A stretch of DNA of 64,000 nt from an uncultured Lachnospiraceae bacterium (GCA_944380605.1 CALWIA010000010.1:152114-216113); one strand, 5' to 3'; shown: positions 16,302 to 24,936, counted from the stretch's first letter. Translations and numbers: made by a program. Notes: a model not told the origin generated them from the letters alone.

Positions 16302-18389
16302 TTATCCATTTGATTTCTGCTCATCCAGCTGCCGGTTCAGCATCTCCGTTCCGGGAACCGCAAACCGCCCGTCGGAAAGAATGGGAAGTTTTTCTCCCTC
16401 CCGGGATACGCCGTAAATCTCATCCAGTTCCGGATACGGCAGCGTAATGTCCGTATGGCAGTTGAAATACGCCTTGGAAAGATCCTCCTTCCGCTGCAGG
16501 GAAACCTCGTTGTCCCTGGCGATGATCTCCTTTCCGTCGGGATTGTACACCGCCGTGTCCTCCGACCAGCTGTAGCAGGTATCGCCTACGGCAAAATGGG
16601 GTCCCATCTTTTCCGCGATCAGAATCGGCAGCTTGTCGATGATGCCGAATCTTCTGGCCATGGCATAAGCGGCGGTATTGGTGCCGATGGCGCATTCTCC
16701 CATAGGCAGGGAGTCGTGGTTCTTCAAAATCACCTGACGCACCAGCGCCCGCCCCTGTTCCGGATCCGGGAAATTGTCGCATCCGTAGTCCGTCACCCAG
16801 CCGCCGTCAAACTGCATCCGCAGATTCCGGAAACAGATCTCTCCGATATAGACGCTTCCCACCTGCAGAAGCCCCTCGGTGCCCTCCAGCACCGGCGACG
16901 TAAATACCTCGCCCACGGGAATGTTGACGTCGGCCACGCAGTTTTCAAAATTGGTCTGCCGCGCCGGGTCGTCCAGCCGGTGCAGCATCACCTTCAGCCG
17001 GGTGCGGTTCTCTCCCTTTCCCGTAATCACCAGGTACTCCGCCTGGTCCAGCCGGTCGATGATGGCCTGCTGCACCGTCTTATAGGCCTCATAGTCCAGT
17101 GTGTTGATCCGCACCGTTTCCCGGAAAATTTCTTCAAACTCCGGGCCAATGGACGGCCGCGGGAAGGCGATGATGGTAAAACTGGTCTCCTCGCCCGGAA
17201 TATAGGCGTTGGCAGTCTGCGCCGCCTCGCCGGCGCAGGCGTTGGACAGCTTTTCCTGTTTCGCGCTGAAAGCAAGGCACTGCGGCCGGTTCTCCGGATG
17301 AAAGACCTCTTCGCCGAAGGTCTCGATCAGAGCCGGGCCGCCGTAGACTGCCGCCAGGTCTTTGCAGGCCTCATAGGCCACCTTCAGCACCGCCAGCTTC
17401 CGTTCCGTATAGGCCTTGGTCAGATACAGGGCCTGGTCGTACCGGTGGTCATACTCCATCTGCCGGTTAGGTGAGGTGCCGTGAAATCCCCGCTTCCGGT
17501 TGGGTGTCTTGTCCGACGACCAGACCGGGCTGCGGTACAGAATCGGCTCCAGCCCCATGGCCCGGAAATTCTTCACCGCCTGCCTGGCCATCCGCTCAAA
17601 TCCCAGCTCATACAGCAGGGAAACCGTCTTTTTCCTGGACAAATCCCGACCGGTCACTTCAAACCCCTTCCGGTATCCTTCCGTATACGCGTCCGCCATC
17701 CGGACGATCTCTTCTTCCGGCAGCCGGTTGAGAAACGCCGCCATCTGCCGGTCCTCTTCCGAGACGTATTCCCCGTAAAAATAGAGATACCGCAGATCGG
17801 AAAGATCCGAATCCATCACAATGTCTTTTCCAAAGGACAGGTCCGGATCCAGCTGTTCCCGGAGACGAAACGGCACCATGCGGTCCGCGTAGTCGCTGAA
17901 AAACCAGTACAGCGTATCCTTGACTTCTTCCGCTTTCGGCGCCTCTCCCTCAAACTGGTTATAGATTTCCACAAACAGTTCCCGCAGGATGGTCATGTCC
18001 ATGAGACGGCACTCGTGGGCAAAGACGATGTCGTCCCGCAGTTCCGTATACAAAAAGGCCAGCAGCGGCCCGTATTCCGCCCCCAGCTGTTCGGAAGCGT
18101 ACACCGGACTGGCATAGCTGGCCTCGTACCGTCCTTTCAGAATCTCCCCGTACAGACGGCAGTTCCACGCTTCCAGCTGTTCCAGAGACAGGCTCCGGTA
18201 ATCGCCCCGGGCTTCCAGCCGGTACAGCTCTTCCGTCATCGCAAGAAACTCCGCCGCAGCCCGGAAATAGTCCCGGAACGGCTGCTGCACCGTATCCTCT
18301 TTGGAAATCGCCCGGATCCGCTCAGAAGCCAGGGCAAACCGCTCCGCCGCGCTTTCATTTTCCTCTTTCCAACGTTCTCTGTAATCCAT
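16302..18389 (-). CDS. Aminopeptidase (M29-like C-terminal domain)
   Basis: A 695-residue cytoplasmic protein. The last ~330 residues match the thermophilic aminopeptidase (M29) fold: FENCVADVNIPVGEVFTSP carries metal ligands, then ECAIGTNTAAYAMARRFG, EKMGPHFAVGDTCYSWSEDT (Glu and His) and PDGKEIIARDNEVS (Asp). The N-terminal half is helical and not recognised; typical M29 enzymes are about 400 residues, so this is the long clostridial form. ATG 18389 follows AGGGGG by 8 bases. It ends a run of VanZ and a small membrane gene on the same strand. Confidence 0.82.
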   Translation of the reverse strand: MDYRERWKEENESAAERFALASERIRAISKEDTVQQPFRDYFRAAAEFLAMTEELYRLEARGDYRSLSLEQLEAWNCRLYGEILKGRYEASYASPVYASEQLGAEYGPLLAFLYTELRDDIVFAHECRLMDMTILRELFVEIYNQFEGEAPKAEEVKDTLYWFFSDYADRMVPFRLREQLDPDLSFGKDIVMDSDLSDLRYLYFYGEYVSEEDRQMAAFLNRLPEEEIVRMADAYTEGYRKGFEVTGRDLSRKKTVSLLYELGFERMARQAVKNFRAMGLEPILYRSPVWSSDKTPNRKRGFHGTSPNRQMEYDHRYDQALYLTKAYTERKLAVLKVAYEACKDLAAVYGGPALIETFGEEVFHPENRPQCLAFSAKQEKLSNACAGEAAQTANAYIPGEETSFTIIAFPRPSIGPEFEEIFRETVRINTLDYEAYKTVQQAIIDRLDQAEYLVITGKGENRTRLKVMLHRLDDPARQTNFENCVADVNIPVGEVFTSPVLEGTEGLLQVGSVYIGEICFRNLRMQFDGGWVTDYGCDNFPDPEQGRALVRQVILKNHDSLPMGECAIGTNTAAYAMARRFGIIDKLPILIAEKMGPHFAVGDTCYSWSEDTAVYNPDGKEIIARDNEVSLQRKEDLSKAYFNCHTDITLPYPELDEIYGVSREGEKLPILSDGRFAVPGTEMLNRQLDEQKSNG

Positions 18390-18394
18390 AGCCG

Positions 18395-18841
18395 TTACCC
18401 CCTGATTCCTGCAAAAATGACTGCCAGCCAATACAGCAGCAGGACCGCGCTCAGTCCTGTCCCGATTCTGGCCAGCAGATAGTTTTTCTCCTGTTCCAGG
18501 AAGGAAGTCAGGCCGTACCACAGGGCAAAACCGGCCAGCAGCATGCTGCAGAACGCCAGCGCCGCCGCCCGCTGCGCCGCCTGGCCCATGGCAGCCACGC
18601 TTTCATACATGCCGAGAAAGCACAGCAGCAGGGCCGCCGCCGTCAGCGCCAGGCAGATCAGGCTGCGCTTCGCGAAGGGCTTTCTCACATAGGAGACCCG
18701 GCTGGCGGCTTCTTCCTTCAGTTCCTGGATATTTCGTTCTTTTCGTTTTCTTCTGGCTTCCAGACGTTCCCGGTCTGAAGCCGTCCTGCGGCCGGTATTC
18801 CCCGGACGCCGGTCTTTATGGCTGTAGCGTTTTTCTGACAC
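18395..18841 (-). CDS. Small multi-spanning membrane protein of unknown function
   Basis: A 148-residue protein. Residues 1-58 are strongly basic and charged (RERLEARRKRKERNIQELKE), followed by three hydrophobic segments: SLICLALTAAALLLCFLGMY, then LAFCSMLLAGFALWYGL, then LSAVLLLYWLAVIFAG. The start is GTG 18841 with AGGAGG 7 bases upstream, inside the 3' end of the VanZ gene (26-base overlap). The aminopeptidase starts 5 bases after its stop, so the three genes look co-transcribed. I do not recognise the family. Confidence 0.72.
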   Translation of the reverse strand: MSEKRYSHKDRRPGNTGRRTASDRERLEARRKRKERNIQELKEEAASRVSYVRKPFAKRSLICLALTAAALLLCFLGMYESVAAMGQAAQRAAALAFCSMLLAGFALWYGLTSFLEQEKNYLLARIGTGLSAVLLLYWLAVIFAGIRG

Positions 18842-19301
18842 GCCGCTTCCTCCTTATGCGGATCCTCTGCACCAATTTGTACAGTCCAAATCCCAGGATC
18901 CCTCCGATGGTATTTAACAGCAGGTCGTCCACATCGAAACTTCCCACCTTAAACACCAGCTGCACCGTCTCAATACACAAACTCAGCCCGAAGGCCAGCA
19001 AAACCGCGTTGTGCAGACGGCGTCCCCGCCGGCTGACCACCGGCAGGAAAAAGCCAAAGGGCATGAATCCGCCCACGTTTCCCCCCAGATTCAGAAGCAC
19101 CGCCTTCATACCCAGCTGTTCCCGATACGTATAAAAACGGCGGATCTCTTTAAACAATTCCAGATTGTACGCATAGTCCGCCTGCGCGTTGCCGGTTCTT
19201 CCCAGAGACTCCGCGAAAAACATCAGATAGGTCAGAGCCAGCAGATACAGAATAAACAGCACCCAGCCGAATTTCTGCAGTTTTGTGGTATTCCGAATCA
19301 T
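18816..19301 (-). CDS. VanZ-family membrane protein
   Basis: A 161-residue VanZ-like protein with about four hydrophobic segments (FGWVLFILYLLALTYLMFF; NVGGFMPFGFFLPVV; AVLLAFGLSLCIETVQLVF; LLNTIGGILGFGLYKLV). The conserved acidic FDVDDLLLNTIGG motif near residue 125 is diagnostic. ATG 19301 has a GGGAG 7 bases upstream; ATG 19307 is possible but too close to it. VanZ relatives give slight glycopeptide resistance in enterococci, but most homologues have unknown roles. A hairpin-forming stretch (19317-19345) precedes the gene. Confidence 0.85.
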   Translation of the reverse strand: MIRNTTKLQKFGWVLFILYLLALTYLMFFAESLGRTGNAQADYAYNLELFKEIRRFYTYREQLGMKAVLLNLGGNVGGFMPFGFFLPVVSRRGRRLHNAVLLAFGLSLCIETVQLVFKVGSFDVDDLLLNTIGGILGFGLYKLVQRIRIRRKRRVRKTLQP

Positions 19302-19352
19302 AAACATACTCCCGCAACGGCGATCGCCCTACGGGCGTATCGCGCAAAATGA

Positions 19353-19380
19353 CAGCCCCCCTGATCCTGCCGGGAGGCTG
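19353..19380 (-). terminator. Probable terminator after the pyr operon small gene
   Basis: Stem CAGCCTCCC/GGGGGGCTG with one G:U pair (19353-19361 with 19372-19380), followed on the minus strand by TCATTTTG. Weak U tract, so moderate confidence. It lies just after the 49-residue gene. Confidence 0.5.
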
Positions 19381-19389
19381 CCGCCGGTA

Positions 19390-19539
19390 TTAAAACGTAA
19401 TCTCTGATTTTCTCTTCAGCAGATTGGCGCCTGTGATAATCGCCATGGTTCCCGCGGTAAGACCGGTTACAATCATAATGATTCCGATGGCGATATTGGC
19501 TGCCCCTGTATTTCTCATCGTCTTATACACTTTTTCCAT
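19390..19539 (-). CDS. 49-residue membrane peptide at the end of the pyr operon
   Basis: A real small gene judged by its SD (AAGGAG, 8 bases before ATG 19539), clean ORF and position. It has a basic N terminus (MEKVYKTMRNTG), one long hydrophobic helix (AANIAIGIIMIVTGLTAGTM) extended by IITGAN, and a basic tail LLKRKSEITF. It begins 30 bases after the pyrE stop with no terminator between, so it is probably co-transcribed. Function unknown; I recall similar short peptides in Lachnospiraceae but cannot name a family. Confidence 0.7.
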   Translation of the reverse strand: MEKVYKTMRNTGAANIAIGIIMIVTGLTAGTMAIITGANLLKRKSEITF

Positions 19540-19568
19540 GGTCTGCTCTCCTTGTCTGCCGCATCCGC

Positions 19569-20243
19569 TTATTTTGCCCCGTACTGCTCATAGTAGGCGT
19601 CGATGGCCGCCTTAATGGCGTCGTCGATCACCACCCGGCCCTGGCATTCCCGGTTGTACAGGTACTCCACCACGTCCGCCATGGTCACAATGGCATTGGC
19701 TTTGAATCCGTACAGTTCCTGGATCTCTTCCAGCGCGCTCTTTTCGCCCTTGCCCCGCTCCATGCGGTTTAAGGACACCATAAGGCCTACGATTTCCACG
19801 TTGCCCTGGGCTTTGATAATGGGGAATGTCTCCTCAATGGACTTGCCGGAAGTGGTTACGTCCTCGATGATTACCACCCGGTCGCCGTCCTTTATGGAGC
19901 TGCCCAGCAGGATTCCTGCGTCGCCGTGGTCTTTGATCTCCTTGCGGTTGGAGCAGTAGCGCACGTCCTTGCCGTACAGCTCGCTGAAGGCGATGGTGGT
20001 GGCCACGCTCAGCGGAATGCCCTTGTAAGCCGGCCCGAACAGCACGTCAAAATCCGTGCCGTAGTGGTCGTGAATAGCCTTGGCGTAGTACTGGCCCAGC
20101 CGGCGCAGCTGGGTGCCGGTCACATAGGCGCCGGCGTTCATGAAAAATGGCGACTTTCTTCCGCTCTTCAGCGTAAATTCTCCGAATTTCAGCACCTGGC
20201 TCTCTACCATAAATTCAATAAATTCCTGTTTATACTGTTCCAT
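19569..20243 (-). CDS. pyrE: Orotate phosphoribosyltransferase
   Basis: A 224-residue enzyme making OMP from orotate and PRPP. The PRPP-binding motif is VVIIEDVTTSGKSIEET (about residues 121-137), and the substrate loop GEFTLKSGRKSPFF lies near residue 20. Length is normal for the Firmicute form. It follows pyrD by 41 bases in the order pyrF-K-D-E. The UMP pathway is therefore partly represented; carbamoyl-phosphate, aspartate transcarbamoylase and dihydroorotase genes are not in the window. Confidence 0.96.
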   Translation of the reverse strand: MEQYKQEFIEFMVESQVLKFGEFTLKSGRKSPFFMNAGAYVTGTQLRRLGQYYAKAIHDHYGTDFDVLFGPAYKGIPLSVATTIAFSELYGKDVRYCSNRKEIKDHGDAGILLGSSIKDGDRVVIIEDVTTSGKSIEETFPIIKAQGNVEIVGLMVSLNRMERGKGEKSALEEIQELYGFKANAIVTMADVVEYLYNRECQGRVVIDDAIKAAIDAYYEQYGAK

Positions 20244-20284
20244 GTTCGGTCTGCCTCCCTGTCTTTTTGTATCCGCCGGCCCGG

Positions 20285-21187
20285 TTAGCGCACCGCGCCG
20301 ATCAGCTGATTTACGTCCTCAATTCCATAAGTCCGCATATAGTCTTCGATGCCGCGGACCGTCTCCGCCGCCGCCATAGGGTTGTGGAAGCTGGCGGTTC
20401 CCACCGATACCGCCGTCGCGCCAGCCAGCAGAAATTCCACCGCGTCCTCCCCGTTCTGGATACCTCCCATGCCGATGATGGGGATCCGCACCGCCTGCGC
20501 CGCCTGGTACACCATGCGCACGGCCACCGGCTTTATGGCCGGACCGGACAGGCCCCCGGTTTTGTTGGCCAGGGCAAAGGTCCGCCGGTGAATATCGATC
20601 TTCATGCCGGTCAGGGTGTTGATCAGCGACAGCGCGTCCGCGCCGCCGGCTTCCGCCGCTTTGGCCATCACTGTGATATCCGTCACGTTGGGGCTCAGCT
20701 TCATAATCACCGGCTGACGGGCATGGCGCTTCACTTCCCGGGTGATGGCCTCCACCGCCTTCGGATCCTGTCCGAAGGCAATGCCGCCCTCTTTCACGTT
20801 GGGGCAGGAAATGTTGATCTCCAGAAGGTCCGCCGGCTGGTCCGCCAGGCGTTCCACCACTTCTACGTAGTCCTCTGTGGTCCTGCCGCAGACGTTGACG
20901 ATGATCTTCGTATCAAACTGGCGCAGAAACGGGATATCCCGCCGGACAAACACGTCGATGCCCGGATTCTGCAGTCCGATGGCGTTGAGCATGCCGCCGT
21001 AGGTCTCCGCGATTCTGGGCACCGGATTGCCTGGCCAGGGCACGTTTGCCACGCCCTTGGTCACCACCGCGCCCAGGCAGCCCAGGTCCATAAACTCGCT
21101 GTACTCTTCTCCGGAACCAAAGGTGCCGGAAGCCGTCATCACCGGGTTTTTCAGCTCCACTCCGGCTATGTTCACCCGCGTATTCAT
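20285..21187 (-). CDS. pyrD: Dihydroorotate dehydrogenase, class 1B catalytic subunit
   Basis: A 300-residue FMN subunit that oxidises dihydroorotate with NAD+ through PyrK. The active-site Cys is in LLEINISCPNVKEGG (about residue 130), typical of class 1B. GKD-like phosphate binding is in IPIIGMGGIQNGEDAVEFLL. ATG 21187 is used because it overlaps the pyrK stop (ATGA), while the longer ORF start lies inside pyrK. The tight overlap fits a PyrD2K2 heterotetramer made in equal amounts. Confidence 0.95.
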   Translation of the reverse strand: MNTRVNIAGVELKNPVMTASGTFGSGEEYSEFMDLGCLGAVVTKGVANVPWPGNPVPRIAETYGGMLNAIGLQNPGIDVFVRRDIPFLRQFDTKIIVNVCGRTTEDYVEVVERLADQPADLLEINISCPNVKEGGIAFGQDPKAVEAITREVKRHARQPVIMKLSPNVTDITVMAKAAEAGGADALSLINTLTGMKIDIHRRTFALANKTGGLSGPAIKPVAVRMVYQAAQAVRIPIIGMGGIQNGEDAVEFLLAGATAVSVGTASFHNPMAAAETVRGIEDYMRTYGIEDVNQLIGAVR

Positions 21188-21957
21188 CACAGCTCCACCT
21201 CCTCTGCCCGGAATACAGGACCGTCCTTGCATACCCGCCGGTTATGGACATTGGAATGTCCGTCCACGTCCTTCGTCTGGCAGACGCAGGCCAGGCAGGC
21301 GCCGACGCCGCAGGCCATCCGCTCTTCCAGCGACAGCCAGCACTCGATGCCGCGGGCCGCGGCGTATTCTTTTACCGCCTTTAACATCGGCCTGGGGCCG
21401 CAGGCCAGGATCACATCCGCCGTCAGGCCGTTCTCCCTTACCGCGTCCAGCACGTTGCCTCTGGTGCCGAAACTGCCGTCCTCCGAGGACACGTACACCG
21501 GACCGAAGGGTTCAAATTCTTCTTTTAAAAACATCTGATCCCGGTATCCCAGCACCGCCGTCTTCCGGCAGGCAAGTTCTCTCGCCGCCTCCAGCATCGG
21601 CGGAATCCCGATGCCGCCGCCCAGAAGAAGCGCCGATTTGTCTTTGTCAATTTCCGGGAATCCGTTTCCCAGAGGGCCCAGCACCGGAATCCGGTCCCCC
21701 GCCCGGCAGGCGGCAAACTCTCTGGTGCCGGCGCCGACGGTGCGGTAGACCAGCCGGATCTGTCCCCTTTCCCTGTCAATCTGGCAGATGCTGATGGGAC
21801 GGGGCAGCAGCCGGGACCCTTCCCGGCAGTACAGGGACAGAAACTGGCCCGCCCTGGCCTGGGCCGCTATGGCCTCCGACTGAATCCACAGACTGAACAC
21901 ATCTTCCAGCAGCGCGTCCTGGCGGAGCACCAGCGCGTCTTCTCTGATCTTTGTCAT
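21187..21957 (-). CDS. pyrK: Dihydroorotate dehydrogenase electron-transfer subunit
   Basis: A 256-residue iron-sulfur flavoprotein passing electrons from PyrD to NAD+. It shows the FAD-binding stretch RPISICQIDRERGQIRLVYR and the NAD-binding DKSALLLGGGIGIPPMLEA. A C-terminal Cys cluster (ACGVGACLACVCQTKD, then RVCKDGPVF) supplies the four ligands of a [2Fe-2S] centre. It overlaps pyrD by a single base pattern (ATGA) and follows pyrF by 30 bases. Confidence 0.95.
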   Translation of the reverse strand: MTKIREDALVLRQDALLEDVFSLWIQSEAIAAQARAGQFLSLYCREGSRLLPRPISICQIDRERGQIRLVYRTVGAGTREFAACRAGDRIPVLGPLGNGFPEIDKDKSALLLGGGIGIPPMLEAARELACRKTAVLGYRDQMFLKEEFEPFGPVYVSSEDGSFGTRGNVLDAVRENGLTADVILACGPRPMLKAVKEYAAARGIECWLSLEERMACGVGACLACVCQTKDVDGHSNVHNRRVCKDGPVFRAEEVEL

Positions 21958-21987
21958 GATTTTTCTCCTGTTTTTGTCATTCCCGGA

Positions 21988-22905
21988 TTACAGCACCCGG
22001 CGGATGTCGGCGGCCATATCCAGTACGGCCTGCCGGGACGCCTCCGCGAAATGCTCCGGACCGAACGTTTTGTACTTTTCCTGCTTGTAAGCGGCGATGA
22101 TGCCTCTGGAGGAGTTGACGATGGCGCCCAGACCATCGGCGTTGAAGCAGTGCTTCAGATCCTCCGCCGTGCCGCCCTGGGCTCCGTAGCCCGGCACCAG
22201 GAAATAGGTGTGGGGCATCTGCCGGCGCAGCACCGCGCTCATCTCCGGATAGGTCGCGCCCACCACGGCGCCTACGTTGCTGTACGCGCCGTCCATGGAG
22301 GCCTCTCCCCATTCCACCACTTTATCCGCCACCCATTCATATAAGGGGCGGCCGTCGATCAGACGGTCCTGGAACTCTCCGCTGGAAGGATTGGAGGTCT
22401 TTACCAGCACGAAGATGCCCTTGTCCTCCTGGCTGCACACATCCACGAAAGGCTTGACCCCGTCAGTTCCCAGGTAGGGGTTGACCGTAATAAAGTCCGC
22501 GTGGAAGCCGGACAGGCGGCGGCTGCCGATCTGGACGCTGCCCAGATGGCCGGCGGCATAGGCGGCAGAGGTGGAACCGATGTCTCCCCGCTTCACGTCT
22601 CCGATCACCACCAGTCCCTTCTCCTGGCAGTAGCTTACCGTCTTTTCATAGACCCGCATGCCTTCCAGGCCGAACTGCTCATACATGGCCACCTGCGGCT
22701 TTACCGCCGGAATCAGGTCCCAGGTATGGTCGATAATCGCTTTGTTGTACTGCCAGACTGCCTCCGCGGCTGCCTGCATCGTCTCTCCGTATTCTTCCAG
22801 AGCGTTTTTCACAATAGTTTCCGGAATATAACTAAGCATGGGATCCAGCCCCACACAGATGGGCGCGTCGGTCTTCTGGATCTTCTCAATCAACTGACGA
22901 ATCAT
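21988..22905 (-). CDS. pyrF: Orotidine 5'-phosphate decarboxylase, long type
   Basis: A 305-residue OMP decarboxylase of the longer group 2 form found in Clostridia and actinobacteria. The catalytic motif is VVIGDVKRGDIGSTSAAYA, with Lys-Asp positions intact, and PICVGLDPMLSYIPE is at the N terminus. ATG 22905 has AGGAGG 5 bases upstream; the longer ORF start at 22983 overlaps the promoter and is rejected. First gene of the pyrimidine operon. Confidence 0.95.
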   Translation of the reverse strand: MIRQLIEKIQKTDAPICVGLDPMLSYIPETIVKNALEEYGETMQAAAEAVWQYNKAIIDHTWDLIPAVKPQVAMYEQFGLEGMRVYEKTVSYCQEKGLVVIGDVKRGDIGSTSAAYAAGHLGSVQIGSRRLSGFHADFITVNPYLGTDGVKPFVDVCSQEDKGIFVLVKTSNPSSGEFQDRLIDGRPLYEWVADKVVEWGEASMDGAYSNVGAVVGATYPEMSAVLRRQMPHTYFLVPGYGAQGGTAEDLKHCFNADGLGAIVNSSRGIIAAYKQEKYKTFGPEHFAEASRQAVLDMAADIRRVL

Positions 22906-22920
22906 AACGTCCTCCTCGCG

Positions 22921-22940
22921 CGGCCGCCCGCCGGCGGCCG
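22921..22940 (-). promoter_or_regulatory. GC-rich hairpin in the pyrF leader
   Basis: CGGCCGCC (22921-22928) pairs with GGCGGCCG (22933-22940) over a 4-base loop. It sits between promoter and SD, with the SD only a few bases away. No U tract, so not a terminator; could modulate translation initiation. Confidence 0.4.
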
Positions 22941-22954
22941 GATTATTTTTTCCA

Positions 22955-22983
22955 ATTCTACCATAAATGCCCTGCTGTTGCAA
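22955..22983 (-). promoter_or_regulatory. Promoter of the pyrF-K-D-E operon
   Basis: Minus strand TTGCAA (22978-22983), 17-base spacer, TAGAAT (22955-22960). Located in the 88-base gap after lrgB. Confidence 0.75.
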
Positions 22984-22993
22984 GGCCGCCGGC

Positions 22994-23686
22994 CTAGATC
23001 AGGCCGGAAACCAGGGGAACCACCACCACGGTCAGAAGTCCCGCCACCGCGATGGCCAGACTGCTCATGGCTCCTTCCACTTCTCCCAGTTCCAGTGCCT
23101 TGGCGGTTCCGATGGCGTGGGCCGAAGTCCCCAGAGAGAGGCCTCTGGCTATGGGGCTCTGGATCTTAAACACCCGGAAGAGAAACTCCGCCGCCACATT
23201 GCCCAGAATCCCTGTGAGAATGATGCTGACCACCGTCAGCGTCACCACGCCGCCCGCCTCTTCGCTGACTCCCATGCCGATGGCAGTGGTAATGGATTTG
23301 GGCAGCAGGGTCACATAATGTTCATGGCTCAGCCCGAACAGCATGGACAGCACAAAAATGCTCGCCGCGCTGGCCGCCACGCCTGCGGCAATGCCTCCCG
23401 CCACAGCCGCCAGGTTTTCCCGCAGCAGCCGCAGCTGGCGGTACAGCGGAATGGCCAGGCACACCGTAGCCGGCGTCAGCAGATAGCTGACGTACTGGGC
23501 GCCTTCGTTGTAAACCTCATAGTCGATCCGCCCCGCCAGCAGTACCGCGATTATCAGCAGGGAGGCGGTCAGCAGCGGATTCAGCACCGCGATGCCGGTC
23601 TTTTTGCGCAGCCAGGAGCCCAACAGGTACGCCCCCAGCGTCGCGACAAACCCGAAATATACCGATTCTGACAAAATCTCATTCAT
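22994..23686 (-). CDS. lrgB: LrgB/CidB-family membrane protein
   Basis: A 230-residue integral membrane protein with about six or seven helices. Family marks are LLTPATVCLAIPLYRQL, LLPKSITTAIGMGVSEE and RGLSLGTSAHAIGTAKALE. LrgB works with LrgA and has been linked to holin/antiholin-like control of murein hydrolases and to export of pyruvate-type metabolites; which applies here is unknown. It overlaps lrgA by 8 bases, indicating coupled synthesis. Confidence 0.92.
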   Translation of the reverse strand: MNEILSESVYFGFVATLGAYLLGSWLRKKTGIAVLNPLLTASLLIIAVLLAGRIDYEVYNEGAQYVSYLLTPATVCLAIPLYRQLRLLRENLAAVAGGIAAGVAASAASIFVLSMLFGLSHEHYVTLLPKSITTAIGMGVSEEAGGVVTLTVVSIILTGILGNVAAEFLFRVFKIQSPIARGLSLGTSAHAIGTAKALELGEVEGAMSSLAIAVAGLLTVVVVPLVSGLI

Positions 23687-24041
23687 ACCCGTTCCTCCTG
23701 CCTCGCCGGATCAGCCAGTCGGCGGTTTTGCCTGTCGCAAACAGTACCACTACCGTGGACACCGCGGAAATTGCAAGCAGGGGCACCGCGATCTGTTTCA
23801 CCTGCTCCAGATTTTCCACCAGCCCCACCGTCACCGGAATAAACATCAGCGGCATGGTCTCCAGCAGAAAATTTCCCGTCTCTTCCACATCCTTGACACG
23901 GACAGCGCCGGCGCACAGCGCGCCCAGCAGAAGGAACAGGCCGTAGACCCCCGCCGGCACCGGAAGAGGAAGCAGCGCGTGAAGCAGTTCCCCCGCCATG
24001 GTAAAGCCGAACAGAATACAACTCTGCCTTACGTATTTCAT
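23679..24041 (-). CDS. lrgA: LrgA/CidA-family holin-like membrane protein
   Basis: A 120-residue protein with four hydrophobic segments. The family core is PVPAGVYGLFLLLGALCAG and ETGNFLLETMPLMFIPVTVG. ATG 24041 is set by AGGAGG 7 bases upstream; the longer ORF runs into the divergent promoter region. A positively charged C terminus (RRGRRNGYE) overlaps the lrgB start. Expressed from its own promoter (24071-24099), divergent from the GNAT gene. No LytSR regulator is adjacent. Confidence 0.9.
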   Translation of the reverse strand: MKYVRQSCILFGFTMAGELLHALLPLPVPAGVYGLFLLLGALCAGAVRVKDVEETGNFLLETMPLMFIPVTVGLVENLEQVKQIAVPLLAISAVSTVVVLFATGKTADWLIRRGRRNGYE

Positions 24042-24070
24042 AATTTTCCTCCTTTTCACACACGGCCTAT

Positions 24071-24099
24071 ATTCTACCATCAACCGCTCTCCGCCACAA
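24071..24099 (-). promoter_or_regulatory. Promoter of lrgAB
   Basis: Minus strand TTGTGG (24094-24099), 17-base spacer, TAGAAT (24071-24076). Confidence 0.7.
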
Positions 24100-24122
24100 G
24101 AGCCAATCGCGGAAAATACCGG

Positions 24123-24151
24123 TTGTACCGCCGCTTTTTCTGTACTATACT
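24123..24151 (+). promoter_or_regulatory. Promoter of the GNAT gene
   Basis: TTGTAC (24123-24128), 17-base spacer, TATACT (24146-24151). Transcription would start about 20 bases before the ATG at 24181. Confidence 0.75.
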
Positions 24152-24180
24152 GGGAAAGAAAGAAAGGAGGTCTGGATTGT

Positions 24181-24930
24181 ATGGAACGAATCCGCACCCG
24201 GACACTGAATCACCTGCAGAAGCAGGAACTGACACAGCTGGCCAAACGCTGCCAGGCTCATGAGCCCCTGGCCCTGTCCGCCCCGCTGGAAGACGGACTG
24301 GAATATGTGCTGGCCATGGACGGCGGCCAGCTGGCAGGCTTTGCCTTTTTGTTTTTCCCGGAAGAAACCATCTGCGAATGCTCCGCTTTTGTAGACCCCG
24401 GCCGGCGCCGCCAGGGCGTCTTCCGGCAGCTGCTGGACGACGTGCTGGACCTGGTGGACGACCGGGAAAAACAGACAGGATCCCAGATCGATTTCTGTTT
24501 TCTCATCGATGAACGCACTCCCTCCGCCATGGCCGTTATGAAGGCCCTGGAAGCGGAGTACTGGTACTCCGAATACACCATGGTCCGCCCGCTCTCCCAG
24601 GAAGACGCGGACTACCGCTGCGGCCTGCAGATCTGCCGCCAGGAAGACGGCCTTTACGCCGCGGTTCTGGACGGCGCCGCCGCCGGCACTTGCGCCATTC
24701 TGCCGGGGGAAAGCGGATATTACCTTTACGCTTTCCAGATCCGGGAAGATCTCCGGGGGCAGGGATACGGCCGGGACTTTCTGCTGGGCATGCTGGCCCT
24801 TCTGGCCGCGGACCGCTCCGCTCCCCGCCAGGTCTCTCTGCAGGTTTCCGGCCTCAACGGCGCCGCTCGTTCCCTGTACAAAAAAACAGGGTTCCGCGAC
24901 GCGGAAGCCCTGTCTTACTATCTCTACTGA
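24181..24930 (+). CDS. GNAT-family acetyltransferase, tandem-domain type
   Basis: A 249-residue protein. The first GNAT-like domain covers about residues 5-140 (acetyl-CoA loop FVDPGRRRQGVFRQLLDDVL). The second, about residues 150-249, has QIREDLRGQGYGRDFLLGML and ends with the usual GLNGAARSLYKKTGFRDAEA. ATG 24181 follows GGAGG by 10 bases. It is convergent with the RelQ gene, with 6 bases between stops, and the terminator for that gene lies inside its coding end. Substrate unknown. Confidence 0.85.
   Translation: MERIRTRTLNHLQKQELTQLAKRCQAHEPLALSAPLEDGLEYVLAMDGGQLAGFAFLFFPEETICECSAFVDPGRRRQGVFRQLLDDVLDLVDDREKQTGSQIDFCFLIDERTPSAMAVMKALEAEYWYSEYTMVRPLSQEDADYRCGLQICRQEDGLYAAVLDGAAAGTCAILPGESGYYLYAFQIREDLRGQGYGRDFLLGMLALLAADRSAPRQVSLQVSGLNGAARSLYKKTGFRDAEALSYYLY
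24880..24913 (-). terminator. Terminator of the mrp-relQ unit, inside the GNAT coding end
   Basis: On the minus strand ACAGGGCTTCCGC, a 3-base loop and GCGGAACCCTGT (one bulge) are followed by TTTTTTTG. It begins about 24 bases after the RelQ stop and lies wholly within the convergent acetyltransferase gene. Confidence 0.75.
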
Positions 24931-24936
24931 TGAAAC

